From NCBI RefSeq assembly GCF_029210365.1, contig NZ_JARGES010000018.1:372001-436000 (forward strand): DNA of 64,000 nt, in the 5' to 3' direction. The translations under genes and the position numbers were made by a program. Below, piece after piece: positions 44,602 through 51,995 of the stretch. Positions within the stretch are counted from its first letter, which is position 1, and each line of letters opens with the position of its first letter. Origin of the DNA: Mesorhizobium sp. YIM 152430 (GTDB taxonomy: Bacteria > Pseudomonadota > Alphaproteobacteria > Rhizobiales > Rhizobiaceae). The notes under the pieces were generated by a model. That model worked only from the letters and a program-made list of their open reading frames with translations, was not told the DNA's origin and ran no database searches.

Positions 44602-45246
44602 TCAGCCGAAGCGGCGGCCAGATGAGGTGAAGGTGTATTCGTTCGCGGCAATGGCCTCGTCGACCACCTCGTCCGACAACAGAAACTCGTATTCACGCTC
44701 AAGCTGGCGGTAGAACCAGCGTGCGAGATCGCGCAGCGCCTCCGTCACGGCGTCCTCGGCGTCGGCGGTCATGTCCTGATAGATAGGACTGTCGCGTTCC
44801 ACCGATATGACCATGCAGTATTCGTGGCAGTAGCGGCCGCGATGGCTGACGCCGGCATGGAGCTGGTAGAAGTTGCGGCGCTGGATCGCCTGGAGCGCGT
44901 CGGCGATCCGGTGAAGCTCGCCATCCTTGGGAGCATGGTCGCGGATTTTTCGCGGTGCGCCCCTGGCGTGGCTGTAGCTTCCCTCGAAACAAGCACCGTC
45001 GCCCTGGCTCCAGAAGCCGGAGAAGTAGATGCACGGCTTCTGACGGGTGCCGCCGCCATAGAGCGGAACGGTGCGGGTCCGGAGCCGCACGCCGAGAATC
45101 TCGCAGACACGCTCGAAATCATCGAAGATGAACTCGTGCAAGTCATGGTCGAACGCGCCTTCGCGATACCATGCACGCGCCCTGTCCTTCGCGTCCGCGG
45201 ACAGCTCACCGAGGCGGTAGACGGTGGTTTCGACGATCTCAGGCAT
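44602..45246 (-). CDS. Conserved element protein, annotated elsewhere as antitoxin-like
   Basis: A 214-residue protein starting MPEIVETTVYRLGELSADAKDRARAWYREG. It contains IYFSGFWSQGDGACFEGSYS, a block I associate with proteins of plasmids and phages labelled as antitoxin of a stability system. No toxin gene is adjacent, so the label is weak. The start overlaps the end of the upstream gene by 8 bases. Confidence 0.6.
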   Translation of the reverse strand: MPEIVETTVYRLGELSADAKDRARAWYREGAFDHDLHEFIFDDFERVCEILGVRLRTRTVPLYGGGTRQKPCIYFSGFWSQGDGACFEGSYSHARGAPRKIRDHAPKDGELHRIADALQAIQRRNFYQLHAGVSHRGRYCHEYCMVISVERDSPIYQDMTADAEDAVTEALRDLARWFYRQLEREYEFLLSDEVVDEAIAANEYTFTSSGRRFG

Positions 45247-45652
45247 GGCGGTCGCTCCCCTTGGGATCGCGGGCGGCGGCCATCATCGCTTCGGCCTTGG
45301 CGATTGCGGACACCGCACGTTGCCGCCAGAGCGCGAGTTCAGGCGCTGCCGGATCGGCGGCGGCGAACATCTTGAGAAGGCCGAGCAGCACCTCGAAATG
45401 CCGGGCCTTCCGGCGCATGGTGTCGCCATATTGCGAGGGAACCGGAAGGCTGCGGGCCGAGTGGGGAGCGCCGGTTCCTTCCCAGATGCCGCTGACGAAG
45501 GTTTCGCCGGGGGTGTCGTGAGAAATCTTGCGGATCGACCAATCGCCGTCGTCCACCGCCAGCCGGCATGCCTTGTCGACGGTATCGGCCTCGTAGCTGC
45601 GAAGACGGTAGACCGGCACGTCATGCGCGGTCTCGATGGTGAAGGTGGGCAT
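45239..45652 (-). CDS. Hypothetical element protein
   Basis: A 137-residue protein starting MPTFTIETAHDVPVYRLRSYEADTVDKACRLAVDDGDWS. No family recognised. AGGAGG lies 6 bases before the ATG, and a terminator-like hairpin lies 24 bases upstream. It overlaps the next gene by 8 bases. Confidence 0.6.
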   Translation of the reverse strand: MPTFTIETAHDVPVYRLRSYEADTVDKACRLAVDDGDWSIRKISHDTPGETFVSGIWEGTGAPHSARSLPVPSQYGDTMRRKARHFEVLLGLLKMFAAADPAAPELALWRQRAVSAIAKAEAMMAAARDPKGSDRHA

Positions 45653-45675
45653 GGAAGCCTCCTGAAACGAAAAAT

Positions 45676-45694
45676 GCCCGGCAAGAGGCCGGGC
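45676..45694 (-). terminator. Intrinsic terminator between small element genes
   Basis: GCCCGGC-AAGAG-GCCGGGC, followed on the minus strand by ATTTTTCG. It ends the transcript of the 65-residue gene. The leader after it reads CGTTTCAGGAGG, also seen before the gene at 45920. Confidence 0.65.
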
Positions 45695-45722
45695 GAGGTT
45701 GGGAGAAAGGGAGGGAACGACG

Positions 45723-45920
45723 TCAGTGGCGGGTTCGCATGAAGCCACGCTGGATCTCCGCGTGGCGGCGAAGCATCGCGCAGTAGAAGATCCTGCGGAG
45801 CAGCCGCCGGCACGGATCGGCGCGGACTTCCGGCGACAGAAATCTTACCGCCGCCCGGAGCACGGCCCGGTCCGTATCGAGCGGGGTGACGCCGAGATTG
45901 GGATAGAGCGTGTGCAGCAT
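45723..45920 (-). CDS. Small hypothetical element protein
   Basis: A 65-residue basic protein (MLHTLYPNLGVTPLDTDRAVLRAAVRFLSPEVRADPCRRLLRRIF). Its ATG overlaps the stop of the DUF6117-like gene. No family recognised; the arrangement recurs in related elements. Confidence 0.55.
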   Translation of the reverse strand: MLHTLYPNLGVTPLDTDRAVLRAAVRFLSPEVRADPCRRLLRRIFYCAMLRRHAEIQRGFMRTRH

Positions 45921-46180
45921 CACCGGCCTCCGTCGTCGGGCGCCAGGAAGCCGGACGGATCGTCCGGGTCCGGCGGAAGATAGGCGTCGTAGGGATCGCC
46001 ATCGGCCAGATGGCCGAACGGCGTGAAGACGTAATCGCCGCCGTCGCGGCCGACCGCGCAGATGACGTAGCGCAGGTTGCCGGTCGCGGCGTCCTGGCAC
46101 TCCATCAGGGCGAGGTTGCCATCGCCAGCCGCTCTCAGCAGCGTCTTGAAGTTGGTGCGTGCATGGTCGGGAATCGCCAT
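45920..46180 (-). CDS. DUF6117-like small protein
   Basis: An 86-residue protein starting MAIPDHARTNFKTLLRAAGDGNLALMECQDAATGNLRYVICAV, which fits my memory of DUF6117. The C-terminal part is acidic and Pro-rich. Ribosome site AGGAG lies 8 bases upstream after a hairpin. Confidence 0.65.
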   Translation of the reverse strand: MAIPDHARTNFKTLLRAAGDGNLALMECQDAATGNLRYVICAVGRDGGDYVFTPFGHLADGDPYDAYLPPDPDDPSGFLAPDDGGR

Positions 46181-46201
46181 GTCGATCTCCTGAAACGATA
46201 A

Positions 46202-46224
46202 CGGCCCGGCGCATGGCCGGGCCG
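46202..46224 (-). terminator. Hairpin after parB-like gene
   Basis: CGGCCCGGC-GCATG-GCCGGGCCG, a 9-bp stem, followed on the minus strand by TTATCGTTTCAGGAG. It is the second copy of a hairpin plus CGTTTCAGGAG module. Confidence 0.6.
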
Positions 46225-46266
46225 AGAGTGAAGGGATGGAAGGGAGCGGCCGGAGCCGCTCCGCGA

Positions 46267-48420
46267 CTATTCGGCGGCGACCAGATGCTCGGGATCGCCC
46301 TCAACGCTGCCGACCGCCTCCTCCTCATCACCGGCGAGGAAGGCGGGAAGCGCCTCGCCATCGCCCTCCGTGCCCGCCTCAAGCTCCGGCTCGGCGTCGA
46401 GCGGCCGCAGCGGCTCGGGCAGCCAGCCGGTTTCAGCGAGCAGCCGTTCGGCTTCCTCGGCCATGTCGCCCTTCTTCAGATGGGCGATCAGGTCGGCCGC
46501 GCGATCGCCGGCGCCCTCGCGGACGGCTTCGAGGATGCGGGTCTTCGGAACGCGGCCGAGATAGTTTTCGACCGTGGGCCGGAAGCCCGCCTCGATCATG
46601 TCGAGGCCGGTGGTGCGGGCGAGCCGGTCGGCCTCGGCCATGCGAAGGTCGAGACCGTGCTGCGAGATGCCGCTGGCGCTGATCGGGTTCGGCCGCTCGT
46701 AGAGCGCGTTGACGCCGTAGCTCACGCAATGGGCGAGCAGCGCCAGGCGGCTGGCCTCGTCGAGCGCGGCGAGCCAGTCCCAGAGCGCGTCGTCGTCGGA
46801 CGGAAGGTCCGCCTTCCAGCCGTCGTGCCGCTCCTTGACCGACTGCGCATAGGGGCTGTCCTTGAGGTCCGGACCCTGCTCGCGGAAATAGACCTCGCGG
46901 ACGGAAGCCCCGACCGCGGCGCCGGTGGTGGAGCGCCCGAACGTGTCGCGCACCAGCTTGTGCAGCAGCGCCGTGAGCGCGACCTGCGGGTTGGCGCCCA
47001 CGGCGTCGCGCAGGGCGAGCGTGCGATGCGCCGTCAGCTCGGCCACCAGCCTTTCCGACAGGGGACGGATGACGTCTTCCTCGTCCTCCTCCGGCTCGGC
47101 AGGCTCGCCGCCGATGGTGATGACGGTCCGCATGACTCGCGGCTCCTCCGTGCCGTCGCCGTCGGCGCCTACGGCCTCCGGCGCTTCGCCGTCGACGGCC
47201 GCGGCCGGCTCGTCCTCGGGCCGGACATAGCCGCGTTCGACGACAAGATCGCCATCGGAATCGACCGAGATGAAGGCGCCGGCGCCGGCGATCTCGGCCG
47301 GGTCATAGATGGCCGGGCGGTTCTCGAAGGCGTCAAGCGCCGCCTCGATCTCGCTGAGCCGCTGGTGGATCTCGTCGGGCAGCTCGTCGCAGCCGTCATG
47401 CTCGGCCATCAGGGCGTCGTACTCGTCGCGCAGCGCCTCGCGCTGCTTGCGCTCCTTCCGCGTGAGTTCGGGCAAGGTGCCGGCGAGCACGCGAAGGCCC
47501 CGCTCGTGGCCGAGCGGGAGGTCGAGGCTGACGGCGATCCACTTCCAGCCCTCGGAGGCCACCTCGTCGGCGACGGTCCTGAGCTTGTCCGCAACCAGCC
47601 TGTCGAGCAGAGGCACGTCGTCGAGCCAGCCGCCATCCTCCTCGTCGAACAGGTAGCGGGGCAGCACCGGGCCGCCGGCCGCGACATAGGCGTCGAGGCC
47701 GATGAACATGGCGCGCTTGTCGGACGCGGGAACGCTGGTCTCGGTGAGCATCTGGCGGACGTGCCAGGGTTCGCGGTAGTGCGACTGCCTCACGGCATCC
47801 CAGACCTGCTCCTGACGGGCATGATCGGGATTCGCGGTGAAGGTCTCCAGCAGCGCCAGCGTCATGCCGTTCTCGGCATAGACCTCCAGCAGCTTCGGCG
47901 AGACCTTGGCGAGCGCGAGGCGCTGCGCGACATAGCGCTCGGTGGTGAAGTAGGCGGTGGCGACCTCCGCCTCGGACATGCCGCCGTCGACCATGCGCTT
48001 GAAGGCGCGGAACTGATCGAGGGGATGCAGCGCCAGCCGCAGCACGTTCTCTGCGAGCGAGTCGTCCACGGCCGAGGTCTTGGCGTCGGCCTTCTTGACG
48101 ATGCAGGGAACGAGCCCGTCCTCGGGGAAACGCCCCGCCTTCACGAGCCGGGCGATCGACCTGTAGCCGCGCCCGCCCGCCGGCGTCTCGAAATCGCCGG
48201 TCTCGTTGCCGTCCGCGTCGAGGATGGCACGGACATTGAGACCCTGCACGAGGTCCTCGCGGCGGTCGATGTCGAAGGTGAGTTCGTCCAGGCCGGCCTC
48301 GACGTCGACCTCGCGGACATTGCTGTCCGACAGCCTGATCCGGTTGAACGGAATATCGCGCGCCCGCGAGAACACGATCATTGGGACGGCGGCGGACTTC
48401 TTCCTGGCAGCTCTTGCCAT
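46267..48420 (-). CDS. ParB-like nuclease/partition protein
   Basis: A 717-residue protein starting MARAARKKSAAVPMIVFSRARDIPFNRIRLSDSNVR. The ParB N-terminal domain includes GGRGYRSIARLVKAGR and DSLAENVLRLALHPLDQFRAFKRMV, followed by a DNA-binding helical part (AEVATAYFTTERYVAQRLALAKV). The long C-terminal region (300 to 700) is acidic and specific to element ParB proteins. No ParA is encoded nearby, so it may act in maintenance or as a regulator. The leader hairpin ends 15 bases before the start. Confidence 0.85.
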   Translation of the reverse strand: MARAARKKSAAVPMIVFSRARDIPFNRIRLSDSNVREVDVEAGLDELTFDIDRREDLVQGLNVRAILDADGNETGDFETPAGGRGYRSIARLVKAGRFPEDGLVPCIVKKADAKTSAVDDSLAENVLRLALHPLDQFRAFKRMVDGGMSEAEVATAYFTTERYVAQRLALAKVSPKLLEVYAENGMTLALLETFTANPDHARQEQVWDAVRQSHYREPWHVRQMLTETSVPASDKRAMFIGLDAYVAAGGPVLPRYLFDEEDGGWLDDVPLLDRLVADKLRTVADEVASEGWKWIAVSLDLPLGHERGLRVLAGTLPELTRKERKQREALRDEYDALMAEHDGCDELPDEIHQRLSEIEAALDAFENRPAIYDPAEIAGAGAFISVDSDGDLVVERGYVRPEDEPAAAVDGEAPEAVGADGDGTEEPRVMRTVITIGGEPAEPEEDEEDVIRPLSERLVAELTAHRTLALRDAVGANPQVALTALLHKLVRDTFGRSTTGAAVGASVREVYFREQGPDLKDSPYAQSVKERHDGWKADLPSDDDALWDWLAALDEASRLALLAHCVSYGVNALYERPNPISASGISQHGLDLRMAEADRLARTTGLDMIEAGFRPTVENYLGRVPKTRILEAVREGAGDRAADLIAHLKKGDMAEEAERLLAETGWLPEPLRPLDAEPELEAGTEGDGEALPAFLAGDEEEAVGSVEGDPEHLVAAE

Positions 48421-48434
48421 CGTGGTTTCTCCAC

Positions 48435-48474
48435 GACGGGCGCGGAGAGCCTCTCTCTCCGCTTCCAACCCGTC
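48435..48474 (-). ncRNA. Structured leader element B (upstream of parB-like gene)
   Basis: On the minus strand: outer stem GACGGGT/GCCCGTC, 5-base bulge TGGAA, inner stem GCGGAGAG/CTCTCCGC, loop AGAGG. The leader at 49861 folds the same way, with compensatory changes in the inner stem and an identical loop. It lies 15 bases before the start codon in both cases. Confidence 0.65.
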
Positions 48475-48545
48475 ACGGAAACCCCGGCACCTCTCTTCCT
48501 CTCGGCTGCGCCGGCACACACCGGCGCAGCCATCGGCCGGAACGG

Positions 48546-48887
48546 TCACAAGGCGTACTGCCGGGGCCGTTCGTCGTTGATGCGGTATTTGCAGCGCAGC
48601 GCTAAAATCGCGCCGTTCTGCCGCTCGACCTTGCGGCGAAGCCGCTCAAGCTCGGCCTGCGCGGCTTTGGACGTACGATCGAGGATGCGCCGGTATTCGG
48701 CCTCGTCGGCTCCGGTCCAGCGGCTCATCCGGCGATGATACCAGCGCGACTTCGGGCGCCGCCTGATGGTCTCGGCTTCCGCGCCGTCGCAAAGCCGGCG
48801 CTCGACAAGGGCGAGGTTGTGCCGGGTCTCAGCCAGGCTCTCCTCCATCCGAGCGAGCGCGGTGCGCAATTGCGCGTAGGTCATCAT
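48546..48887 (-). CDS. Hypothetical coiled-coil protein after ardC
   Basis: A 113-residue protein starting MMTYAQLRTALARMEESLAETRHNLALVERRL, largely helical and basic, with a likely coiled coil (QAELERLRRKVERQN). AGGAGG lies 6 bases before the start, and the start overlaps the ardC stop by ATGA. The frame is open upstream only as a shadow of ardC. No family recognised. Confidence 0.6.
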   Translation of the reverse strand: MMTYAQLRTALARMEESLAETRHNLALVERRLCDGAEAETIRRRPKSRWYHRRMSRWTGADEAEYRRILDRTSKAAQAELERLRRKVERQNGAILALRCKYRINDERPRQYAL

Positions 48888-49846
48888 GCCGCCCTCCTGT
48901 CGATCGAGGAGGCGGCATCGACGGCGGGCTGCTCGTCGGCCGGCAGGAAGGAGAGAAGCCAGTCGGCCGCCTTGCTGGCCTGCGACGCGGCGCGGAAGAT
49001 GGCGCGGTTGTCCTCGCGCATCGTGTCGATCCACGCGCCGATATAGTCGGCATGGCGCACGGTGGGCCTGATGCCCAGCGCCGCGCAACAGAAGGCGCTC
49101 GAAAGCTCGGCGACGCATTCCTCGACGAAATACTTCTTCGAGCCGAAGGAGCCGCCGAGATCGCGAGCGAGGCGCGAGTGATGGCCGCTGGCGTGCGACA
49201 GCTCGTGCAGGGCCGTGCGGTGCCAGTTGATCGGCTCGAAGAAGGCGGCCGGGGGCGGCACGACCACATAGTCGGGGGCCGGCATATAGAATGCCTTGTC
49301 GCCGCCGATGCGGAAGTCGATGCTGGTGGCCTTGATGAGCGCCTCGACGGTGGGCTCGATCTGGCCGGGCGGCGGAGGCGGTGCGGCGACGGTGACGTCT
49401 TCGGGAAGGTTCTCGCATTGCACGGTGTTGAACACGGTGAAGCGCTTCAGGAAGGGAATCGCGTGGGCTTCCTCGCCGGTTTCCTGCGCGCGCTTCTTTT
49501 CCTCGTCGGGGATGAAGCGGTCGGCGTAGACGACCGTGGTGCCGTGCTCGCCCTTGCGAACATTGCCGCCGAGCGAGAGCGCCTGGCGGAAGGTGAGCCA
49601 GCCCTGGCCGGGGAAGCCGCGCTCGACCACGGCGCCCCAGAGAAGAAGGATGTTGATGCCGGAATATTGCCGGCCGGTGACGGCGTTCTTCGGCAGGCCG
49701 AGGAGCGCGTCGGCCTCGGGGGTGCCCCAAGGCTGCACCCAGGGCACGCGGCCCGCCTCCAGTTCGGCGATGATCTTGTCGGTGATGTCGTCGTAAAGGC
49801 TCGTCCGGTCCGAGCCGGCGCGAGCGCTGCGGTCATGTCTGGCCAT
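48884..49846 (-). CDS. ardC: ArdC-type antirestriction protein
   Basis: A 320-residue protein with an N-terminal ssDNA-binding ArdC domain (SLYDDITDKIIAELEAGRVPWVQPW, NAVTGRQYSGINILLLW) and a C-terminal zincin domain with HELSHASGHHSRL (HExxH zinc site) and a downstream VEECVAEL Glu. ArdC proteins shield incoming single-stranded DNA from restriction. The structured leader C lies 15 bases upstream. It is the outermost element gene on the tRNA side. Confidence 0.9.
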   Translation of the reverse strand: MARHDRSARAGSDRTSLYDDITDKIIAELEAGRVPWVQPWGTPEADALLGLPKNAVTGRQYSGINILLLWGAVVERGFPGQGWLTFRQALSLGGNVRKGEHGTTVVYADRFIPDEEKKRAQETGEEAHAIPFLKRFTVFNTVQCENLPEDVTVAAPPPPPGQIEPTVEALIKATSIDFRIGGDKAFYMPAPDYVVVPPPAAFFEPINWHRTALHELSHASGHHSRLARDLGGSFGSKKYFVEECVAELSSAFCCAALGIRPTVRHADYIGAWIDTMREDNRAIFRAASQASKAADWLLSFLPADEQPAVDAASSIDRRAA

Positions 49847-49860
49847 CGGGATTACTCCGC

Positions 49861-49899
49861 GACGGGCCTCGGGAGCCTCTCTCCCGATCCCAGCCCGTC
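49861..49899 (-). ncRNA. Structured leader element C (upstream of ardC)
   Basis: On the minus strand: outer stem GACGGGC/GCCCGTC, 5-base bulge TGGGA, inner stem TCGGGAG/CTCCCGA, loop AGAGG. The bulge and loop match leader B, and the inner stem differs in sequence but keeps pairing. Upstream bases (GAGAGGCAGGCCGGG, then TTTGCCGTGACGGG) are also shared. Confidence 0.65.
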
Positions 49900-49924
49900 A
49901 CGGCAAACCCGGCCTGCCTCTCAC

Positions 49925-50187
49925 TCTAGGGGGGCGTTGCGGGGTCTCCCCGCAGAAGGGGGTGCGCCGGCAACGAAGTGCCGGCCAGGGGGAAGGCTTT
50001 CCCCCCGAGACCATCATCAAATTCGCCCCACCAGCTATCAAAAAGTGGGAATCACATGCTGCCGATGCCGACATTCCGCGTCTATCTGCAACAAAAACCC
50101 CAGACTAAAACCCAGACTAAAATGGATTTTTATGCTGGGGAGCTATCGCGCTGAAGGCAGAAAATGAAGTGATTTCAGTGGGTTAAA
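49925..50187. other. Element end next to tRNA-Arg
   Basis: About 260 bases between the ardC leader and the tRNA. It contains a perfect 12-bp tandem direct repeat (next entry) and no convincing gene. No integrase is present here. Confidence 0.5.
50099..50122. repeat. 12-bp tandem direct repeat near the attachment site
   Basis: CCCAGACTAAAA occurs twice in tandem (50099 to 50110 and 50111 to 50122), 65 bases from the tRNA 3' end. It could be an arm-type binding site for the integrase or excisionase. Confidence 0.6.
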
Positions 50188-50264
50188 TGGCGCGCCCGAA
50201 AGGATTCGAACCTCTGACCCCCAGATTCGTAGTCTGGTGCTCTATCCAGCTGAGCTACGGGCGC
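50188..50264 (-). tRNA. tRNA-Arg (anticodon ACG)
   Basis: The minus strand folds as a complete cloverleaf: acceptor GCGCCCG/CGGGCGC, D arm GCTC/GAGC, anticodon loop CTACGAA (anticodon ACG), T loop TTCGAAT, discriminator G and encoded CCA. Its 3' end points at the mobile element, so it is the likely integration site. Confidence 0.95.
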
Positions 50265-50433
50265 GCAGCGATCACTAAGACCGCGAAGCCGGCGGACCGG
50301 CATCTGAAGTGGCCGTTACCTAGCCATTGAGCCGCTGAAAAGCAAGCGGGGTTTGGAGAAAAATGCGCGGCGTCCTCATTCCCTTTGGGCAGTCTTGTGA
50401 TGCAATCGGATCGCCGGGTGCTAACGCAGCAGG

Positions 50434-51921
50434 TCAGGCCGGGCGGCGGATCGACTTGCGGGCTTCGTCAAGCGCGATGGGCTGGTCGGGAATGCAGATC
50501 TCGAAAACCGTGCGTCCGCCACGCGTCTCGACGAGTTCCAGGGTACCGGCATGGGCGCGCACGAGTTCGTGCGCGATCGCCAATCCGAGGCCGGTGCCGC
50601 CGCTGCGCGCCGCGCCGCGAAAGGCGGCGAACAGGTTCTCGCGCGCTCTTTTCGGCAAACCGGGGCCGGTATCCTCGATCGTGATCTTCGAGACCGTTCC
50701 TTCCCGCATGGCGCCGATCGTCAACCGCTTGACGACGGCGGTTTCCGTATCGGTCTGCATGGCCTGCACGGCATTGCGCGCCAGATTGGCTAGGACCCGG
50801 AAAAGGTGATCGGCATCCGCCTCGACTTCCAGCGCCGGATCGACCGCGTTGACGAACTCGATGTCGCCCTCGGGCGCAAGCCCCAGTATCTCGCCGACGT
50901 CGTCGACCATCTGCGCAAGCCGCAGCCTGCGCCGCGAAGGCGGCGCTTCCTGCGTGCGACCATAGGCGAGAACCCCTTCGGAATAGGACACCGCCCGATC
51001 GAGCGTGCGTACCAGTTTCGGCACGAAGGACTGAACCGTGGCATTGTCGATCAGGCGCAGCCTGTCGGACATCAACTGCGCCGCCGCCAGCATGTTGCGC
51101 ATGTCGTGGTTGATCTTGGAAACGGCGAGCCCGAGTTCGGCGAGATGCCTCTGCTCGCCGAGCGTACGCTGCAACTCGCCCTGCATGGTCGCCAGTTCGT
51201 GCTGCGCGATGCCGATCTCGTCGGTCCGGCGGTCGGGGCGGATCACGCGGGCGGGGTCGTCGGGAGCGGCGGAAAAGGCCAGCATCGAGTGTGTCATGCG
51301 CCGTATCGGCCGGATCATCATCCGGTTGATGGCCCAGAAGACGAGACCCGCGGTGATCACCGAAATGATCAGCGACAGGATCGCGACATTGCGCGCATAG
51401 ACCATCATCGCTGAACGGAGGTCGCCATCGGGAATGATCAGTTCGAACTCTTTGGTGCTGTCGCCGACGGGGCCGAAGACACGCAACATGCGATTGCCGC
51501 CCCAAAGTGCCGTCGACAGGGCGTCGCGCACTGCCGCGATCGGCGATGTCGCCGCGATGGAGACATGCTCGTCGATCTCGGGCGGCATGTCCGCGGCGAC
51601 CAGGAGTTGCGACATGCCTTCGTCGCGCACGGCCACCGCCTTGGCGCCGAGCGAGGCGAGCACATCGTCCTGCGTCGCACGGGAGAGGCTGGAGGCATCT
51701 TCGTCGACGAGGACCGTGGCCACGGCCGCTGCCGTGCTCAGGCGTTCCTCGAGCCAGCGCAGGCGGAAATTCGCAATGGAGGGGATGAATATCAGAACTT
51801 CGGCGATCAGCACGAAGAGCATGGTGAGCAAGAGCAGTTTGGTCGACAGACCGCGTCCCAGCGCCACGCTCGCGCGCCTGTCGAGCGATTCAGCCTTGCC
51901 ATCCGTCTCGCGATCCTTCAC
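50434..51921 (-). CDS. Sensor histidine kinase with HAMP domain
   Basis: A 495-residue membrane kinase. Two membrane helices (near residues 28 to 50 and 180 to 200) flank a periplasmic sensor region, and a HAMP-like segment follows (INRMMIRPIRRMTHSM). The phosphorylated His is in VSKINHDMRNMLAAAQ. The ATPase has N box (NLARNAVQAM), G1 (EDTGPGLP) and G2 (GGTGLGLAIA). The response regulator is not adjacent. The signal is unknown. Confidence 0.88.
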   Translation of the reverse strand: MKDRETDGKAESLDRRASVALGRGLSTKLLLLTMLFVLIAEVLIFIPSIANFRLRWLEERLSTAAAVATVLVDEDASSLSRATQDDVLASLGAKAVAVRDEGMSQLLVAADMPPEIDEHVSIAATSPIAAVRDALSTALWGGNRMLRVFGPVGDSTKEFELIIPDGDLRSAMMVYARNVAILSLIISVITAGLVFWAINRMMIRPIRRMTHSMLAFSAAPDDPARVIRPDRRTDEIGIAQHELATMQGELQRTLGEQRHLAELGLAVSKINHDMRNMLAAAQLMSDRLRLIDNATVQSFVPKLVRTLDRAVSYSEGVLAYGRTQEAPPSRRRLRLAQMVDDVGEILGLAPEGDIEFVNAVDPALEVEADADHLFRVLANLARNAVQAMQTDTETAVVKRLTIGAMREGTVSKITIEDTGPGLPKRARENLFAAFRGAARSGGTGLGLAIAHELVRAHAGTLELVETRGGRTVFEICIPDQPIALDEARKSIRRPA

Positions 51922-51995
51922 GCGGCGTCTCCTGCCAACCCTGGAGCATCGGGCCGAAAGGTTGAAACCAGTGTCGGATTGTCCCGATGCTCCAT

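Larger units (their letters stand above)
23044..50190. mobile_element. Backbone of an integrative and conjugative element ending at tRNA-Arg
   Basis: The region holds transfer (CopG, TraG, relaxase, TraF, lytic transglycosylase), replication (RepA with iterons, Ssb, Toprim protein), maintenance (ParB, methyltransferase-helicase) and antirestriction (ArdC) genes, nearly all on one strand, ending at the 3' end of a tRNA gene. The metal cargo at 1 to 22962 probably belongs to the same element, whose left end, integrase and trb genes are not in the window. Confidence 0.75.

Noticed and set aside
44602-45246. Toxin-antitoxin module
   Set aside because: The antitoxin-like label for this family is not backed by an adjacent toxin gene in the window.
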